Below are positions 24,172 to 32,872 of a stretch of 55,121 bases of DNA, in pieces. The position numbers and the translations under genes are program-made. The notes under the pieces are model-generated. The model saw only the letters and a list, made by a program, of their open reading frames with translations, ran no database searches and had not been told where the DNA came from. The DNA comes from Clostridia bacterium (GTDB lineage: Bacteria; Bacillota; Clostridia; Christensenellales; Aristaeellaceae), in the NCBI GenBank assembly GCA_017938695.1, contig JAGBBA010000052.1, positions 1 to 55,121 of the forward strand, given 5' to 3'. How positions within the stretch are numbered: the stretch's first letter is position 1; each line of letters opens with the position of its first letter.

Positions 24172-24259
24172 CGGAGAAGGCGAGATTTGAACTCGCGCTG
24201 CGGTTACCCACACTACTCCCTTAGCAGGGGAGCCCCTTCGGCCTCTTGGGTACTTCTCC
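24172..24259 (-). tRNA. tRNA-Ser (anticodon GCT)
   Basis: Acceptor GGAGAAG / CTTCTCC pairs fully; G discriminator; long variable arm as in serine tRNAs; anticodon loop CTGCTAA. The CCA end is not encoded. 88 bases. Confidence 0.95.
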
Positions 24260-24302
24260 ATGTCAAGTGAATATGAGCGACGCGCCGCTGTTTAAGGAAA
24301 GC

Positions 24303-24391
24303 TGGCGGAGAGAGAGGGATTCGAACCCCCGGTGTCTTGCGACATCACTGGTTTTCAAGACCAGCGCCTTCAACCGCTCGGCCATCTCTCC
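24303..24391 (-). tRNA. tRNA-Ser (anticodon TGA)
   Basis: Acceptor GGAGAGA / TCTCTCC, long variable arm, anticodon loop CTTGAAA between CTGGT and ACCAG, G discriminator, and an encoded CCA (24303-24305). It is transcribed first of the pair. Confidence 0.95.
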
Positions 24392-24410
24392 ACAAGGAAC
24401 CAGCTCGATT

Positions 24411-24439
24411 ATTATAGCACAGCTCTCCTTGCGCGTCAA
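24411..24439 (-). promoter_or_regulatory. promoter of the tRNA-Ser pair
   Basis: Minus strand TTGACG (24439-24434), 17-bp spacer, perfect TATAAT (24416-24411), 19 bases before tRNA-Ser(TGA). Confidence 0.8.
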
Positions 24440-24465
24440 GCATGAAAATCACGAAGTTTTCCAGC

Positions 24466-24495
24466 TTGTTTTGAACCCGGTTCCTTTGCTATAAT
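24466..24495 (+). promoter_or_regulatory. promoter of the methyltransferase operon
   Basis: TTGTTT (24466-24471), 18-bp spacer, perfect TATAAT (24490-24495). Confidence 0.55.
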
Positions 24496-24524
24496 GGAAT
24501 AACCAACCCCGGGAGGTGCTGCAC

Positions 24525-25337
24525 ATGTCCGATAACCGCATTGTTGCCAAAAATCAGGCAGACTGGGATGCCACGTCCGCTGCCTATCTGCGCTATAACC
24601 ACGATGACAAGCTGATCCAGCGCATTGTGGATGATCCGTCCTTCGCCTTCAAGCGGGTGGCCTGGGAGCAATTGCAGCACCACTTCCCCGATTTAAGGGG
24701 CAAACGGGTGTGCGTCCCCTCCAGCGGCGACAACCATGCAGTGTTTGCCTTTGCCCTGATGGGGGCGCAGGTGACCTCCTGCGATATTTCCCGGCCACAG
24801 CTGGATGCCGCCGCCCGGGTGGCCGAACGGCTTCACCTGGACATCGACTTTGTCCAGGCCGACACCATGCGCCTGGACGGCCTGCTGGATGATCATTTCG
24901 ACCTGGTGTACACCTCCAACGGCGTGCATGTGTGGCTCAACGATCTGCCCGGCATGTACCGCAACGTGCACCGCATTCTGAAAAGCGGCGGCGTGTACAT
25001 CATGTGCGACGTGCACCCCTTCCAGAGGCCCTTCGGCGAGGGCTGCCAGGTGGTGAAACCTTACGACGCCACCGGCCCCTTTGAGGACGAAACCACCATC
25101 ACCTTCACCTGGCGCGTGCAGGATATCCTCAACCCTATGGCCGATGCCGGGCTGCGCTTTATTCATATGGAAGAAATGCAGGACGAGAAGGATTACGTCC
25201 ACCCCTTCTGGCTGCCGCTGGAGGAGCTGATCTACGGCGCGAAGGTGAATCCTGCCGAGGTGGACCGCCTCTACGACTGGCGCGAGAACCCGGCCATGGC
25301 CCTGCCTGCATGGCTGTGCGTGGTCTGCCGCAAATAA
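24525..25337 (+). CDS. class I SAM-dependent methyltransferase
   Basis: A 270-residue enzyme. The SAM-binding region is around VCVPSSGDNHAVFAFALMGA, an unusual variant of the glycine-rich motif I, followed by VTSCDISRPQLDAA with the acidic ribose-binding position. FDLVYTSNGVHVWL is motif IV and ILKSGGVYIM the later strand. GGGAGG lies 8 bases before ATG 24525. The substrate is unknown. It leads a three-gene set with the S51 peptidase and the kinase. Confidence 0.85.
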   Translation: MSDNRIVAKNQADWDATSAAYLRYNHDDKLIQRIVDDPSFAFKRVAWEQLQHHFPDLRGKRVCVPSSGDNHAVFAFALMGAQVTSCDISRPQLDAAARVAERLHLDIDFVQADTMRLDGLLDDHFDLVYTSNGVHVWLNDLPGMYRNVHRILKSGGVYIMCDVHPFQRPFGEGCQVVKPYDATGPFEDETTITFTWRVQDILNPMADAGLRFIHMEEMQDEKDYVHPFWLPLEELIYGAKVNPAEVDRLYDWRENPAMALPAWLCVVCRK

Positions 25338-25352
25338 GAAAGGAGCCTGCGC

Positions 25353-26078
25353 GTGCATCTGTTTCTTACCTCCAGCCCCTGCGATGACAACGTGCCTGCC
25401 GGGGTGAAGCTGCCCTGCATTTTCAACGTGCGCAACCGCTTTGTGGACAATCTGCGCGCCTGCTTTACCCCTGGCTGCGCCGGAACGATCATCGCCGCCT
25501 CCCCTGCCGAGCATGACCTGAACGACGAAATGGCCCGCACCTTCGAGGGCTGCTTTGCCTACCACGGCATGAAGCTGGCCAGCCTGACTCTCATTGACGA
25601 CCGCAACCCGGAGGCCCTGCCCCGCGCCATTGCGGACAGCCAGGTGGTGATCCTGGGCGGCGGTCATGTGCCCACGCAAAATGCCTGGCTGCATCAGCTT
25701 GGCGTCAAAGAGTTGCTCACCGGCTTCGACGGCCTGGTGATGGGCATCAGCGCAGGCAGCATGAACTGCGCCTCCACCGTGTATGCCCAGCCGGAAATGC
25801 CCGGCGAGAGCACCGATCCCGGCTACCGGCGGTTTATCCCCGGCCTGGGGCTGACGGAGATCAATGTGCTCCCCCACTACCAGGAAACCAAACATTTCGC
25901 CCTGGACGGCCAGCGGCTGTTTGAGGACATCACCTTTGCCGACAGCCATGGCCGGGTGTTCTACGCCATTCCCGACGGCAGTTATGTGTACGGCAACGCC
26001 ATCTGGGGCGAGGCGTGGCGCATTGCGGACGGGAAGATCGAGCAGGTGGGGTGGGAAGGCACATGCTTCCAGCCATAA
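25353..26078 (+). CDS. S51-family serine peptidase (dipeptidase E-like)
   Basis: 241 residues. The nucleophile elbow GISAGSMNCAS and the ILGGGHVPTQN loop are those of the peptidase E/cyanophycinase group, which cut Asp-X dipeptides or related substrates. GTG start at 25353 with AAAGGAG upstream, 15 bases after the methyltransferase stop. The C-terminus IADGKIEQVGWEG is typical. Confidence 0.85.
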   Translation: MHLFLTSSPCDDNVPAGVKLPCIFNVRNRFVDNLRACFTPGCAGTIIAASPAEHDLNDEMARTFEGCFAYHGMKLASLTLIDDRNPEALPRAIADSQVVILGGGHVPTQNAWLHQLGVKELLTGFDGLVMGISAGSMNCASTVYAQPEMPGESTDPGYRRFIPGLGLTEINVLPHYQETKHFALDGQRLFEDITFADSHGRVFYAIPDGSYVYGNAIWGEAWRIADGKIEQVGWEGTCFQP

Positions 26079-26098
26079 AATCCAAAGGAGCAATCACC

Positions 26099-26884
26099 AT
26101 GTTTATTCCCGAATCCATCAGGGTGCATCTCCCTGATGAACAATTCAACCTTGACAGCATCGGCCGTTCAGAGGCCTCGGTTCTTCAGTTTTCGGACCGC
26201 ATTTTGAAGATTCAGAAGGACTGCAATGTTTCCGCCAATGAGTATCATATGATGCGCTGGCTGCAGGGGAAACTGCCCGTGCCTGAAATCATTGCTGCCG
26301 ACCATGTGGACGGCGTGCGGTATCTTCTCATGTCCCGGATACCCGGCAGATATTTGTGCGACGATACGTTTCTTTCGGATCAGCACCGCCTTGCCGAGCT
26401 ATGTGCCGAAGGGCTTCAACGCCTCTGGGCCGTGGATATCACTGATTGCCCGACCAGGCGCACGCTGGACGAGAAATTCCGCGAGATCGAAGCAGGCCTG
26501 CGCGACGGCTGGATCACCGCAGAACAGGCCGATCAACCTGATACCTACGGCCCCAACGGTTTTTCTTCGCCGGCAGCCCTGTTCGACTGGCTGGTGGTGC
26601 ACCGTCCGGAGGAAGACCTGGTTCTGAGCCACGGCGACTACTGCCTGCCGAATGTCTTTGCCGACGGCCAGGAACTCACAGGCTTCATAGATATCGGCCT
26701 TTCCGGCGTAGCAGACAAGTGGATTGATATTGAAAAAGGGCTTTGGAGCATGTGGGCCAACACGACCGGATTTTTCGGCGGCAAGCAGCGGCCTTTTGAC
26801 AGGCAATTACTCTTCAACGCCCTGGGCATGCAGCCTGATGAAGACAAATTGCGCTATTACAGCCTGCTCGAAGAGCTGTGCTGA
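26099..26884 (+). CDS. APH(3')-like aminoglycoside phosphotransferase
   Basis: 261 residues, close to the 264 of APH(3')-IIIa. The pattern follows that family: K37 (RILKIQK) for ATP, E48 in the next helix, MRWLQGKLPVPEI, the catalytic loop LSHGDYCLPNVF (D180, N185), GFIDIGLSGVADKW with the Mg aspartate D198, and the C-terminal YYSLLEEL. If active it would inactivate kanamycin- or neomycin-like drugs by 3'-phosphorylation; resistance is inferred only. AAAGGAG precedes ATG 26099. Third positions look less GC-rich than in its neighbours, hinting at transfer. No mobile genes flank it. Confidence 0.8.
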   Translation: MFIPESIRVHLPDEQFNLDSIGRSEASVLQFSDRILKIQKDCNVSANEYHMMRWLQGKLPVPEIIAADHVDGVRYLLMSRIPGRYLCDDTFLSDQHRLAELCAEGLQRLWAVDITDCPTRRTLDEKFREIEAGLRDGWITAEQADQPDTYGPNGFSSPAALFDWLVVHRPEEDLVLSHGDYCLPNVFADGQELTGFIDIGLSGVADKWIDIEKGLWSMWANTTGFFGGKQRPFDRQLLFNALGMQPDEDKLRYYSLLEELC

Positions 26885-26891
26885 CCATAAG

Positions 26892-26922
26892 AAAAAGCAG
26901 AGTTTTCGCTCTGCTTTTCTTC
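26892..26922. terminator. bidirectional terminator
   Basis: AAAAGCAGAG / CTCTGCTTTT (26893-26902 with 26909-26918), loop TTTTCG. It lies between the convergent kinase and HIT genes. Confidence 0.9.
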
Positions 26923-27334
26923 ATTTTATCCGTAGTTTTTCCCACATCTCTGTCAAATCGCATTTTGCGCCAGGAAAAACAGGCCATTCTCCCGTTCCTC
27001 CCAGCCCATCGTTTTTCCTGCGCGGAATGATATGAATATGAAAGTGGGGCAGGCTCTGTCCCGCAGCTTCACCGCTGGCATTCATTAAATCAACGCCGTC
27101 ATAGCCGCAGTTGTCCACCAGGTGGTTCGTCACCGTTTTCACTGCGCATATGGTATGCCTCAGCAGTTCAGCATCACAATCAAGAATGCTGCTGCAATGG
27201 AACTTAGGAATCACCAGCATATGCCCATCCACATCCTTGGCAATATCCATGAATGCCAGAGCGTATTCGTCATCATAGATTTTCAGGCAGGGCTGCTGGC
27301 CATTGGCCATCCTGCAAAAGATGCAGCTCTCCAT
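26921..27334 (-). CDS. HIT-family nucleotide hydrolase
   Basis: 137 residues with the histidine triad LPHFHIHIIP near residue 97 and an N-terminal CIFC pair. HIT proteins split nucleoside phosphoramidates or AMP-linked compounds. It is the third gene of rsmA-dut-HIT; its AGGAG overlaps the end of dut, which stops 9 bases before. Confidence 0.92.
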   Translation of the reverse strand: MESCIFCRMANGQQPCLKIYDDEYALAFMDIAKDVDGHMLVIPKFHCSSILDCDAELLRHTICAVKTVTNHLVDNCGYDGVDLMNASGEAAGQSLPHFHIHIIPRRKNDGLGGTGEWPVFPGAKCDLTEMWEKLRIK

Positions 27335-27343
27335 GCTTTCTCC

Positions 27344-27826
27344 TCACTTCCCCGTGGAACCAAAGCCGCCGCTTCGCTCGCCGGTAACCTCCGCCTCATC
27401 GGCCAAACCGTAGGGCAGGAAGATCCCCTGGCAGAAGCGTTCGCCGGGGTGCAAGGTCACCTCATGGTCGCCGCCGTTCACCAGCATCACCAGAATATGC
27501 CCCTCGTTGTCCGCATAGACGTAGTCGCTGTCGATCACGCCCACGGTATTGGCCAGGCGGATGCCATGCTTGCGCCCCAAGGACGACCGGGGGCAGTTCA
27601 GCAGCACCCAGCCAGGCTCCATAAAACAGCGGATGCCCGTGGGGATCACCGCCGTGTCGCCGGGGCGCATGGTCACCTCCACCGGACACACAAAGTCATA
27701 GCCTGCGCTGCCGGTGGTGGCGCGGCAAGGCAGGGGCAGCTCCGCCAGGGGCAGCTTCACTGCGTAGGCCGCTGCGTCCTGCTGGTATTGCGCGTCGGAT
27801 ATCCTTGCAAATCGTGCGATGCTCAT
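27344..27826 (-). CDS. dut: dUTP diphosphatase
   Basis: 160 residues; converts dUTP to dUMP to keep uracil out of DNA and feed dTMP synthesis. All five trimeric dUTPase motifs are visible: TTGSAGYDF, PRSSLGRKHG, NTVGVIDSDYVYADNEG (the catalytic aspartate), GERFCQGIFLPY and the C-terminal RSGGFGSTGK arm. The start overlaps the rsmA stop as ATGA. Confidence 0.95.
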   Translation of the reverse strand: MSIARFARISDAQYQQDAAAYAVKLPLAELPLPCRATTGSAGYDFVCPVEVTMRPGDTAVIPTGIRCFMEPGWVLLNCPRSSLGRKHGIRLANTVGVIDSDYVYADNEGHILVMLVNGGDHEVTLHPGERFCQGIFLPYGLADEAEVTGERSGGFGSTGK

Positions 27827-28671
27827 GCCTTCGCCTCCCGGAATGCGGTGTATGCGTCAGCCAGGCGGGCCAGCTCCTCCAAGGTCAGCTTTTCGCCGCG
27901 GATCTTCTCATCCAGGCCGGCCTGCACCATCAGGGCCACGGCTTCCTCCCGGCTCATGCGGAAGGTGGCGCACAGGTTATTGGTCATGGTCTTGCGGCGC
28001 AGGGCAAAGGCCGCGCCAGCCATCCGGAAGAAATCCTCCTCGCACTTCACCTGCACGGCAGGGGTTTCGCGCATAGGCAGCAGGATGAACGCGCTGTCCA
28101 CTTTGGGCGGCGGCGTGAACAGATGGGCGGGCACATCCATGCCCAGCTCCGGCTCGCAGAAATACTGGCAGCGCACCGCCAGCATGCCCCAGCCGTCGTC
28201 GCCGGGCTGGGAAAGAATCTTGTCCGCCACTTCCTTCTGGATCATCAGGGCCAGCCGCTTCATGGGCAGGCCGCAGGTGAGCAGCATTGTGATCAGCGGC
28301 GTGGTGATATAATAAGGAATGTTCGCCACCACGGAGAGGGGCTTGCGCAGCTGGGCGGTCACCTCCGGCAGGTTCAGCTGCATCACATCCCCCTGCACCA
28401 GGGTGAAGTTATCCTTGTCGTGCATAAAGGCTTCCAGCAGGGGGATGAGCCGCTCGTCCAGCTCTACCGACAGCACATGATGAGCTGCATCGCACAGATG
28501 CTTGGTCATGCTGCCGCTGCCCGGGCCGATCTCCAGCACATCGTCCTCCTTTTCCACTCCGCTGACCTGCACCAGCGCGGAGAGAAGATCGTCATCGTAA
28601 AGGAAGTTCTGCCCCAGATTCTGCTTGTATCTCAATTGGCTGTCGCGGATGCGATCCTTGGTTTTGCTCAT
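27823..28671 (-). CDS. rsmA: 16S rRNA (adenine1518-N6/adenine1519-N6)-dimethyltransferase
   Basis: 282 residues. It dimethylates two adenines at the 3' end of 16S rRNA. QNLGQNFLYDD is the family N-terminus, EIGPGSGSMT SAM motif I and NIPYYITTP the catalytic motif IV. GGGAGG precedes the start. First gene of rsmA-dut-HIT. Confidence 0.95.
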   Translation of the reverse strand: MSKTKDRIRDSQLRYKQNLGQNFLYDDDLLSALVQVSGVEKEDDVLEIGPGSGSMTKHLCDAAHHVLSVELDERLIPLLEAFMHDKDNFTLVQGDVMQLNLPEVTAQLRKPLSVVANIPYYITTPLITMLLTCGLPMKRLALMIQKEVADKILSQPGDDGWGMLAVRCQYFCEPELGMDVPAHLFTPPPKVDSAFILLPMRETPAVQVKCEEDFFRMAGAAFALRRKTMTNNLCATFRMSREEAVALMVQAGLDEKIRGEKLTLEELARLADAYTAFREAKA

Positions 28672-28691
28672 GGGTCATTCACCTCCCGAAG

Positions 28692-28720
28692 AGTATACCA
28701 CAAATCCATCGCCGGGACAA
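28692..28720 (-). promoter_or_regulatory. rsmA operon promoter
   Basis: Minus strand TTGTCC (28720-28715), 17-bp spacer, TATACT (28697-28692). Confidence 0.55.
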
Positions 28721-28722
28721 TC

Positions 28723-28751
28723 TTGAATCCGCCCCGCCTTTATGGCATAAT
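28723..28751 (+). promoter_or_regulatory. addB promoter
   Basis: TTGAAT (28723-28728), 17-bp spacer, CATAAT (28746-28751), divergent from the rsmA promoter. Confidence 0.55.
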
Positions 28752-28772
28752 GGAGGCAGGAGGCGAAGATTC

Positions 28773-31700
28773 ATGCAAACGGTGCAGATCCTTGGCGGAC
28801 GCGCAGGGCAGGTGCTGCCCCATCTGATCCAGCGCATCGGTGAATGCCGCAGCGCGCAGCAGCGGGTGATCCTGCTGGTGCCGGAGCAGTATACCCTGCA
28901 GGCCGAGCGCGAGCTGATCCACACCCTGAACCTGCCGGGCCTGATCGACCTGGACGTGCTCTCTCCCCGGCGGCTGAACCGCCGTGTGCAGGAGCGCGGT
29001 GGCCGGGGCGCGCTATCTCCCCTGGACGACCGGGGCCGTTCCATGGCCCTGAGCCAGGCACTGAACCTTTGCAAGGACGATCTTGTGTATTACCGTCGGG
29101 TGGCCAGCCTGCCCGGCTTGCCGGATAAACTCTCCAGCCTGCTGGCAGACATGCAGCGGTGCGGCATCACACCGGACGCCCTCGCTCAGCATGCCGAAAC
29201 CCTGCCCTCCGGTGCCACCCGCGCCAAGGAGACCGATCTGGCCCGCATCTGGGCCGCCTACAACAGCATCATCGACGGCCGCTTTGCCGACGAGACCATG
29301 CAGCACCAGGAGATGCTCCTGCGCCTGGCCCCCAGCGGCGTGATGACGGACGTGTGCCTGTTCGTCTACGGCTTTGACGTGCTGCCCCAGCCCATGTGCG
29401 CCCTGCTGGCCCTGGCCGCCACCCTGGCCCGCCAGGTCACCGTGACCCTCACCATGGACGCCAAGGAAGCCTACGACGGGCGCATTTTCCTTACCCAGCG
29501 GCGCAGTGCAGCGGAATTGATCCGCCACCTGGAGGAAAAGCACATCCCCTGGGATATGCGCTATCTGCCCCACAAGGATCTGCCGGAAAAGGACGCCGCC
29601 CTGCGCCACCTGGAGCAATACCTGTTCACCCGGCAGGAGCACCCCTTCGCCGGTGACAGCAGTGCCATCGCCATTCATGCCGCCGCCCAGCCCTTTGCCG
29701 AGGCATCCCACGCCGCCCAGGTGCTCCGCGCCTGGCACGACGAGGGCATTCCCTGGGGTCGCATGGCTGTGGCCCTGGCCGACCCTGCCGCCCTGGACGG
29801 CATTCTGGCTGTGACCCTGCAAGCGGCTGGCATCCCCCACTACCTGGCCCGCAAGGACAGTGCCATCCGCCACGGCCTTTGCCGGATGATGTTGGGTGCG
29901 CTGCGGGCCGTCAGCGGCGGCTATGCTCAGCAGGACGTGCTGGACATGGCCAAAAGCGGCTTCTCACCCCTGACGGACGAAGAATCCCTTCTATTAGAAA
30001 ACTACGCCATTGAGAACGGCATCACTCGGGGCAAGTGGCAGAAGCCCTTCACCCGGGGAGCCCAGGCAGAGGCCATGGAACCCCTGCGCCAGCGGCTGAT
30101 GGAGCCCCTCGCCGCATTGCACGAAGAGCTGAAGAAAGCCCGCACCGCCACAGCCTCGGTGGAAGCGGTGTTCCACCTGCTGGAAAACGTGGACGCCTAC
30201 CACAAGCTTCTGCACCGGGAGGAGGAGCTCCTCCGCCGGGGCATGCAGGCCGAGGCCGCCCAGAACCGGCAGGTGTGGCAAACGGTGATGAACCTGCTGG
30301 ACCAGCTCCACGCCCTACTGGGCGACAGCCGCGCCGCCATGAAGGACATGGCACGGTTCATTGAATCCGGCCTGCAAAGCGCGGCCATCAGCTCCCTGCC
30401 GCCCCAGCCCGATACCGTGATGGTAGGCGAAGCCGGGCACCTGATGACCGGCCGCATCGACGCACTGCTGGTGATGGGCCTGCAAGACGGCGTGCTGGCT
30501 TCCGGCATGGACAGCCTGATCACCGAGGCGGAGCGCGCCTCCCTTTCCGATGCCATGCACCGGCCCATCGGCCTCACCCGGCAGGAGCAATCCGCGCTGA
30601 GCCAGGCCGACTTCTACCGCACGCTGGCTCTCCCCATGCAAAAGCTGACGCTGACCTTTTCTCAGGGCGGCCAGGACGGCGCAGCCCTGCGGCCCGCCAG
30701 CCTGATCAGCGATGTGCAGGCCTTGTTCCCTGACGTGCGCATCACCGGCGGCGTGACCGCTGATGGTTCAGACGAAGCCCCCCTCTCCCCCCTGATGGCC
30801 CTGGACGGCCTGGCCCTGCGCCTGCGCGCCCTGGCTGACGGCCAGGAAACCGCCATGGACGACCGCTGGCAGGAAGCCCTGCGCTGGCTGTGGCAAAACC
30901 AGGCCTGGCACGGCCGTATCAAGCAGGTGGTGGATAGCCTCAATGCCCGTTTCGGCCAGGGGCAGCTCACCCCCGAGCAGACCCGGCGGCTCTTCACCCA
31001 GGACACGGTGTCCATCTCCCGCCTGGAAGAGTTCGCCGCCTGCCCCTACCGCCACTTTGTGGATTACGGCCTAAAGCCCGTGCAACGCCGCCCCTTCACC
31101 TTCGAGGCGGACGAGCGCGGCAGCTTTTTCCATGCGGCCCTGCAGGGCTACGCCACGCTGGCCTCTGCCCTGCCCCACTGGCCCAACGTGGAGGAAGATG
31201 AGATCGACCGCATGATGGATCAGGTGCTTGCCCCCCTCACCGATGCGTGGGAGGGCGGCCCCCTGATGGAGGACCCCATGGGCCAGCAGCTGGGCACCAG
31301 CTACGTCCGGGCGGTGCGCCGCGCGGCATGGCTGTTCACCCGGCATGCCCGGAACAGCCGCTTCACCACCTGGGGCGCGGAGGTGTCCTTCGGCACCGAG
31401 GGCGGCCTGCCCCCGGTGATCCTCACCCTGCACGACGGGCGGCGTATCGCCCTGCGGGGTACCATTGACCGCATCGACCGCTACGACGGCGACAAGGGCC
31501 TGTACCTGCGGGTGATCGACTACAAGAGCAGCCAAAAGAACCTTGACCCCGTGCGCATGTGGTACGGCCTGCAGCTGCAGCTGCTGCTCTACCTCAAGGC
31601 CGCATCCCAGATCCGGCCCGATGCCCTGCCTGCCGGTGCCTTCTACTTCACCGTGAAGGATCCCATGGTCAGCACCGACGAGGACGTGAAGGCCGCCGCT

Positions 31701-32099
31701 GAGAAGCTCATCGCCCGCAGCCTGCACCTCAAGGGCGTCGTCTTGGCCGAAGCCGAGGTGGTAGACGCCATGGACACCGAGGAAAAGCAGTACTCCCTGG
31801 ACAAGGTCTTCAACCAGGACGGCACCGTGGCCAAAACCGCCAACGCCCTGGAGCTTCAGGACATGCACGCCCTGCTGGCCCACGCCGAGCAAACCGCCGC
31901 CCAGCTGGCCGACCACATCCGCCAGGGCCGCATGGAGGCCTCCCCGGCCCAGATCGACCAGTGGACCGCCTGCGACTACTGCGAGTATTCCACCATCTGC
32001 GGCCTGGACCCCAAGCTGCCCGGCTGCGAAATGCGCAAGCTCCCCACCATGAACCGGGAAGAACTCATGCAGAAGCTGCAAAAAAATGATGAATTATGA
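28773..32099 (+). CDS. addB: AddB-like helicase-exonuclease subunit
   Basis: A 1108-residue subunit of a RecBCD-type double-strand-break repair complex. The C-terminal PD-(D/E)XK nuclease is seen in LRVIDYKSSQKN followed by GLQLQLLLYL. The four iron-sulphur cysteines are recognisable: one in EEFAACPYRHF and three in CDYCEYSTIC (C-x2-C-x5-C). The N-terminal ATP site of B. subtilis AddB (GRSGSGKT) is here GGRAGQVLP, so the Walker A lysine is gone. No addA follows; the next genes are unrelated. The final residues NDEL and the stop come from a repeat fragment. GGAGG precedes the start. Confidence 0.9.
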   Translation: MQTVQILGGRAGQVLPHLIQRIGECRSAQQRVILLVPEQYTLQAERELIHTLNLPGLIDLDVLSPRRLNRRVQERGGRGALSPLDDRGRSMALSQALNLCKDDLVYYRRVASLPGLPDKLSSLLADMQRCGITPDALAQHAETLPSGATRAKETDLARIWAAYNSIIDGRFADETMQHQEMLLRLAPSGVMTDVCLFVYGFDVLPQPMCALLALAATLARQVTVTLTMDAKEAYDGRIFLTQRRSAAELIRHLEEKHIPWDMRYLPHKDLPEKDAALRHLEQYLFTRQEHPFAGDSSAIAIHAAAQPFAEASHAAQVLRAWHDEGIPWGRMAVALADPAALDGILAVTLQAAGIPHYLARKDSAIRHGLCRMMLGALRAVSGGYAQQDVLDMAKSGFSPLTDEESLLLENYAIENGITRGKWQKPFTRGAQAEAMEPLRQRLMEPLAALHEELKKARTATASVEAVFHLLENVDAYHKLLHREEELLRRGMQAEAAQNRQVWQTVMNLLDQLHALLGDSRAAMKDMARFIESGLQSAAISSLPPQPDTVMVGEAGHLMTGRIDALLVMGLQDGVLASGMDSLITEAERASLSDAMHRPIGLTRQEQSALSQADFYRTLALPMQKLTLTFSQGGQDGAALRPASLISDVQALFPDVRITGGVTADGSDEAPLSPLMALDGLALRLRALADGQETAMDDRWQEALRWLWQNQAWHGRIKQVVDSLNARFGQGQLTPEQTRRLFTQDTVSISRLEEFAACPYRHFVDYGLKPVQRRPFTFEADERGSFFHAALQGYATLASALPHWPNVEEDEIDRMMDQVLAPLTDAWEGGPLMEDPMGQQLGTSYVRAVRRAAWLFTRHARNSRFTTWGAEVSFGTEGGLPPVILTLHDGRRIALRGTIDRIDRYDGDKGLYLRVIDYKSSQKNLDPVRMWYGLQLQLLLYLKAASQIRPDALPAGAFYFTVKDPMVSTDEDVKAAAEKLIARSLHLKGVVLAEAEVVDAMDTEEKQYSLDKVFNQDGTVAKTANALELQDMHALLAHAEQTAAQLADHIRQGRMEASPAQIDQWTACDYCEYSTICGLDPKLPGCEMRKLPTMNREELMQKLQKNDEL

Positions 32100-32118
32100 A
32101 TGAGGAATTAGGAATGTA
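32089..32118. repeat. half-copy of the 111-bp MITE-like terminus
   Basis: ATGATGAATTATGAATGAGG followed by AATTAGGAATG closely matches one end of the element at 37537-37647. The inverted second end is not seen. It supplies the addB stop codon. Confidence 0.65.
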
Positions 32119-32186
32119 GCTTGTTGCCCCTGTCCCCACCCCAGAAACAAAGAAAAAACATTGCTTTGCCATCCCCAAAAGGGAGT

Positions 32187-32275
32187 CCAGAGGGCTGAAA
32201 GCCCTTTGGGCAGGGAGTCCAGAGGGGCAGAATGCCCCTCTGGTGGGGTTTGGGAAGGGGCAAAGCCCCTTTCCC
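32187..32275. repeat. array E: three hairpins, reverse orientation
   Basis: CCAGAGGGCT/AGCCCTTTGG (32187-32209), CCAGAGGGGC/GCCCCTCTGG (32219-32243) and GGGAAGGGGC/GCCCCTTTCCC (32252-32275), with GGGAGTCC linkers. No gene is seen in 32119-32294. Confidence 0.85.
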
Positions 32276-32294
32276 GAAACGTTTTCAATACCTA

Positions 32295-32323
32295 TTGCAT
32301 ATTTGGGGAAAATGGGTTATAAT
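32295..32323 (+). promoter_or_regulatory. promoter of the small P-loop gene
   Basis: TTGCAT (32295-32300), 17-bp spacer, perfect TATAAT (32318-32323). Confidence 0.65.
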
Positions 32324-32360
32324 GGGGTCAGAGAAAACAACTCACAAGGAGGCGTTTCCC

Positions 32361-32771
32361 ATGATTCAAATCATTGCAGGCAAAAAGGGATCTGGCAAGA
32401 CCAAGCGGCTTATCGATATGACTAACGAGACCGCCAAGCAGGCGACCAACGACGTGATCTTCCTGGATGACGACAACCGTTACATGTTCGATATCGACCA
32501 CAAGGTCCGCTTTATCAACGCTGGTGACTATCATGTCCACACCCCCGAAATGTTCCTGGGCTTCCTCAGCGGCATGCTGAGCCAGAACTTCGACGTGGGC
32601 ACTATCTTTATTGATGCGTTCACCAAGCTGTGCAAGACCGACCTGGCCGCTGCCGAGCCCCTGTTCAAGACCATGGAAGAACTGTGCGCCAAGCATGACG
32701 TGAAGTTCGTTCTGTCTGTGAGCGAAGATCCCGCCAACCTGCCCGAGTTCCTCAAGGGCTATATCATCTAA
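32361..32771 (+). CDS. small P-loop ATP-binding protein of unknown role
   Basis: 136 residues. It opens with Walker A IIAGKKGSGKTKRL and has a Walker-B-like strand GTIFIDAF at about residue 78. There is little else beyond a minimal nucleotide-binding core, so it may act with partners. AAGGAGG lies 8 bases before the start. It has its own promoter and a terminator behind. Similar short P-loop proteins are common in Firmicutes without known function. Confidence 0.75.
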   Translation: MIQIIAGKKGSGKTKRLIDMTNETAKQATNDVIFLDDDNRYMFDIDHKVRFINAGDYHVHTPEMFLGFLSGMLSQNFDVGTIFIDAFTKLCKTDLAAAEPLFKTMEELCAKHDVKFVLSVSEDPANLPEFLKGYII

Positions 32772-32804
32772 GCAGCCCATCCAACGACCAAGCAAGTGAA
32801 TACG

Positions 32805-32837
32805 AGGGCGGTCGGGCTTCCCTGCCGCCCTTTTTGC
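32805..32837 (+). terminator. terminator before thrC
   Basis: AGGGCGG / CCGCCCT (32805-32811 with 32825-32831), 13-base loop, T5. Confidence 0.7.
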
Positions 32838-32872
32838 ATTCTATCAAATTCCCAACCAGGAGGGTGATTCCC

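Noticed and set aside
24246-24494. 82-residue plus-strand frame (WRRERDSNPRCLATSLVFKT)
   Set aside because: It is the antisense of tRNA-Ser(TGA); this peptide is a classic false translation of tRNA genes.
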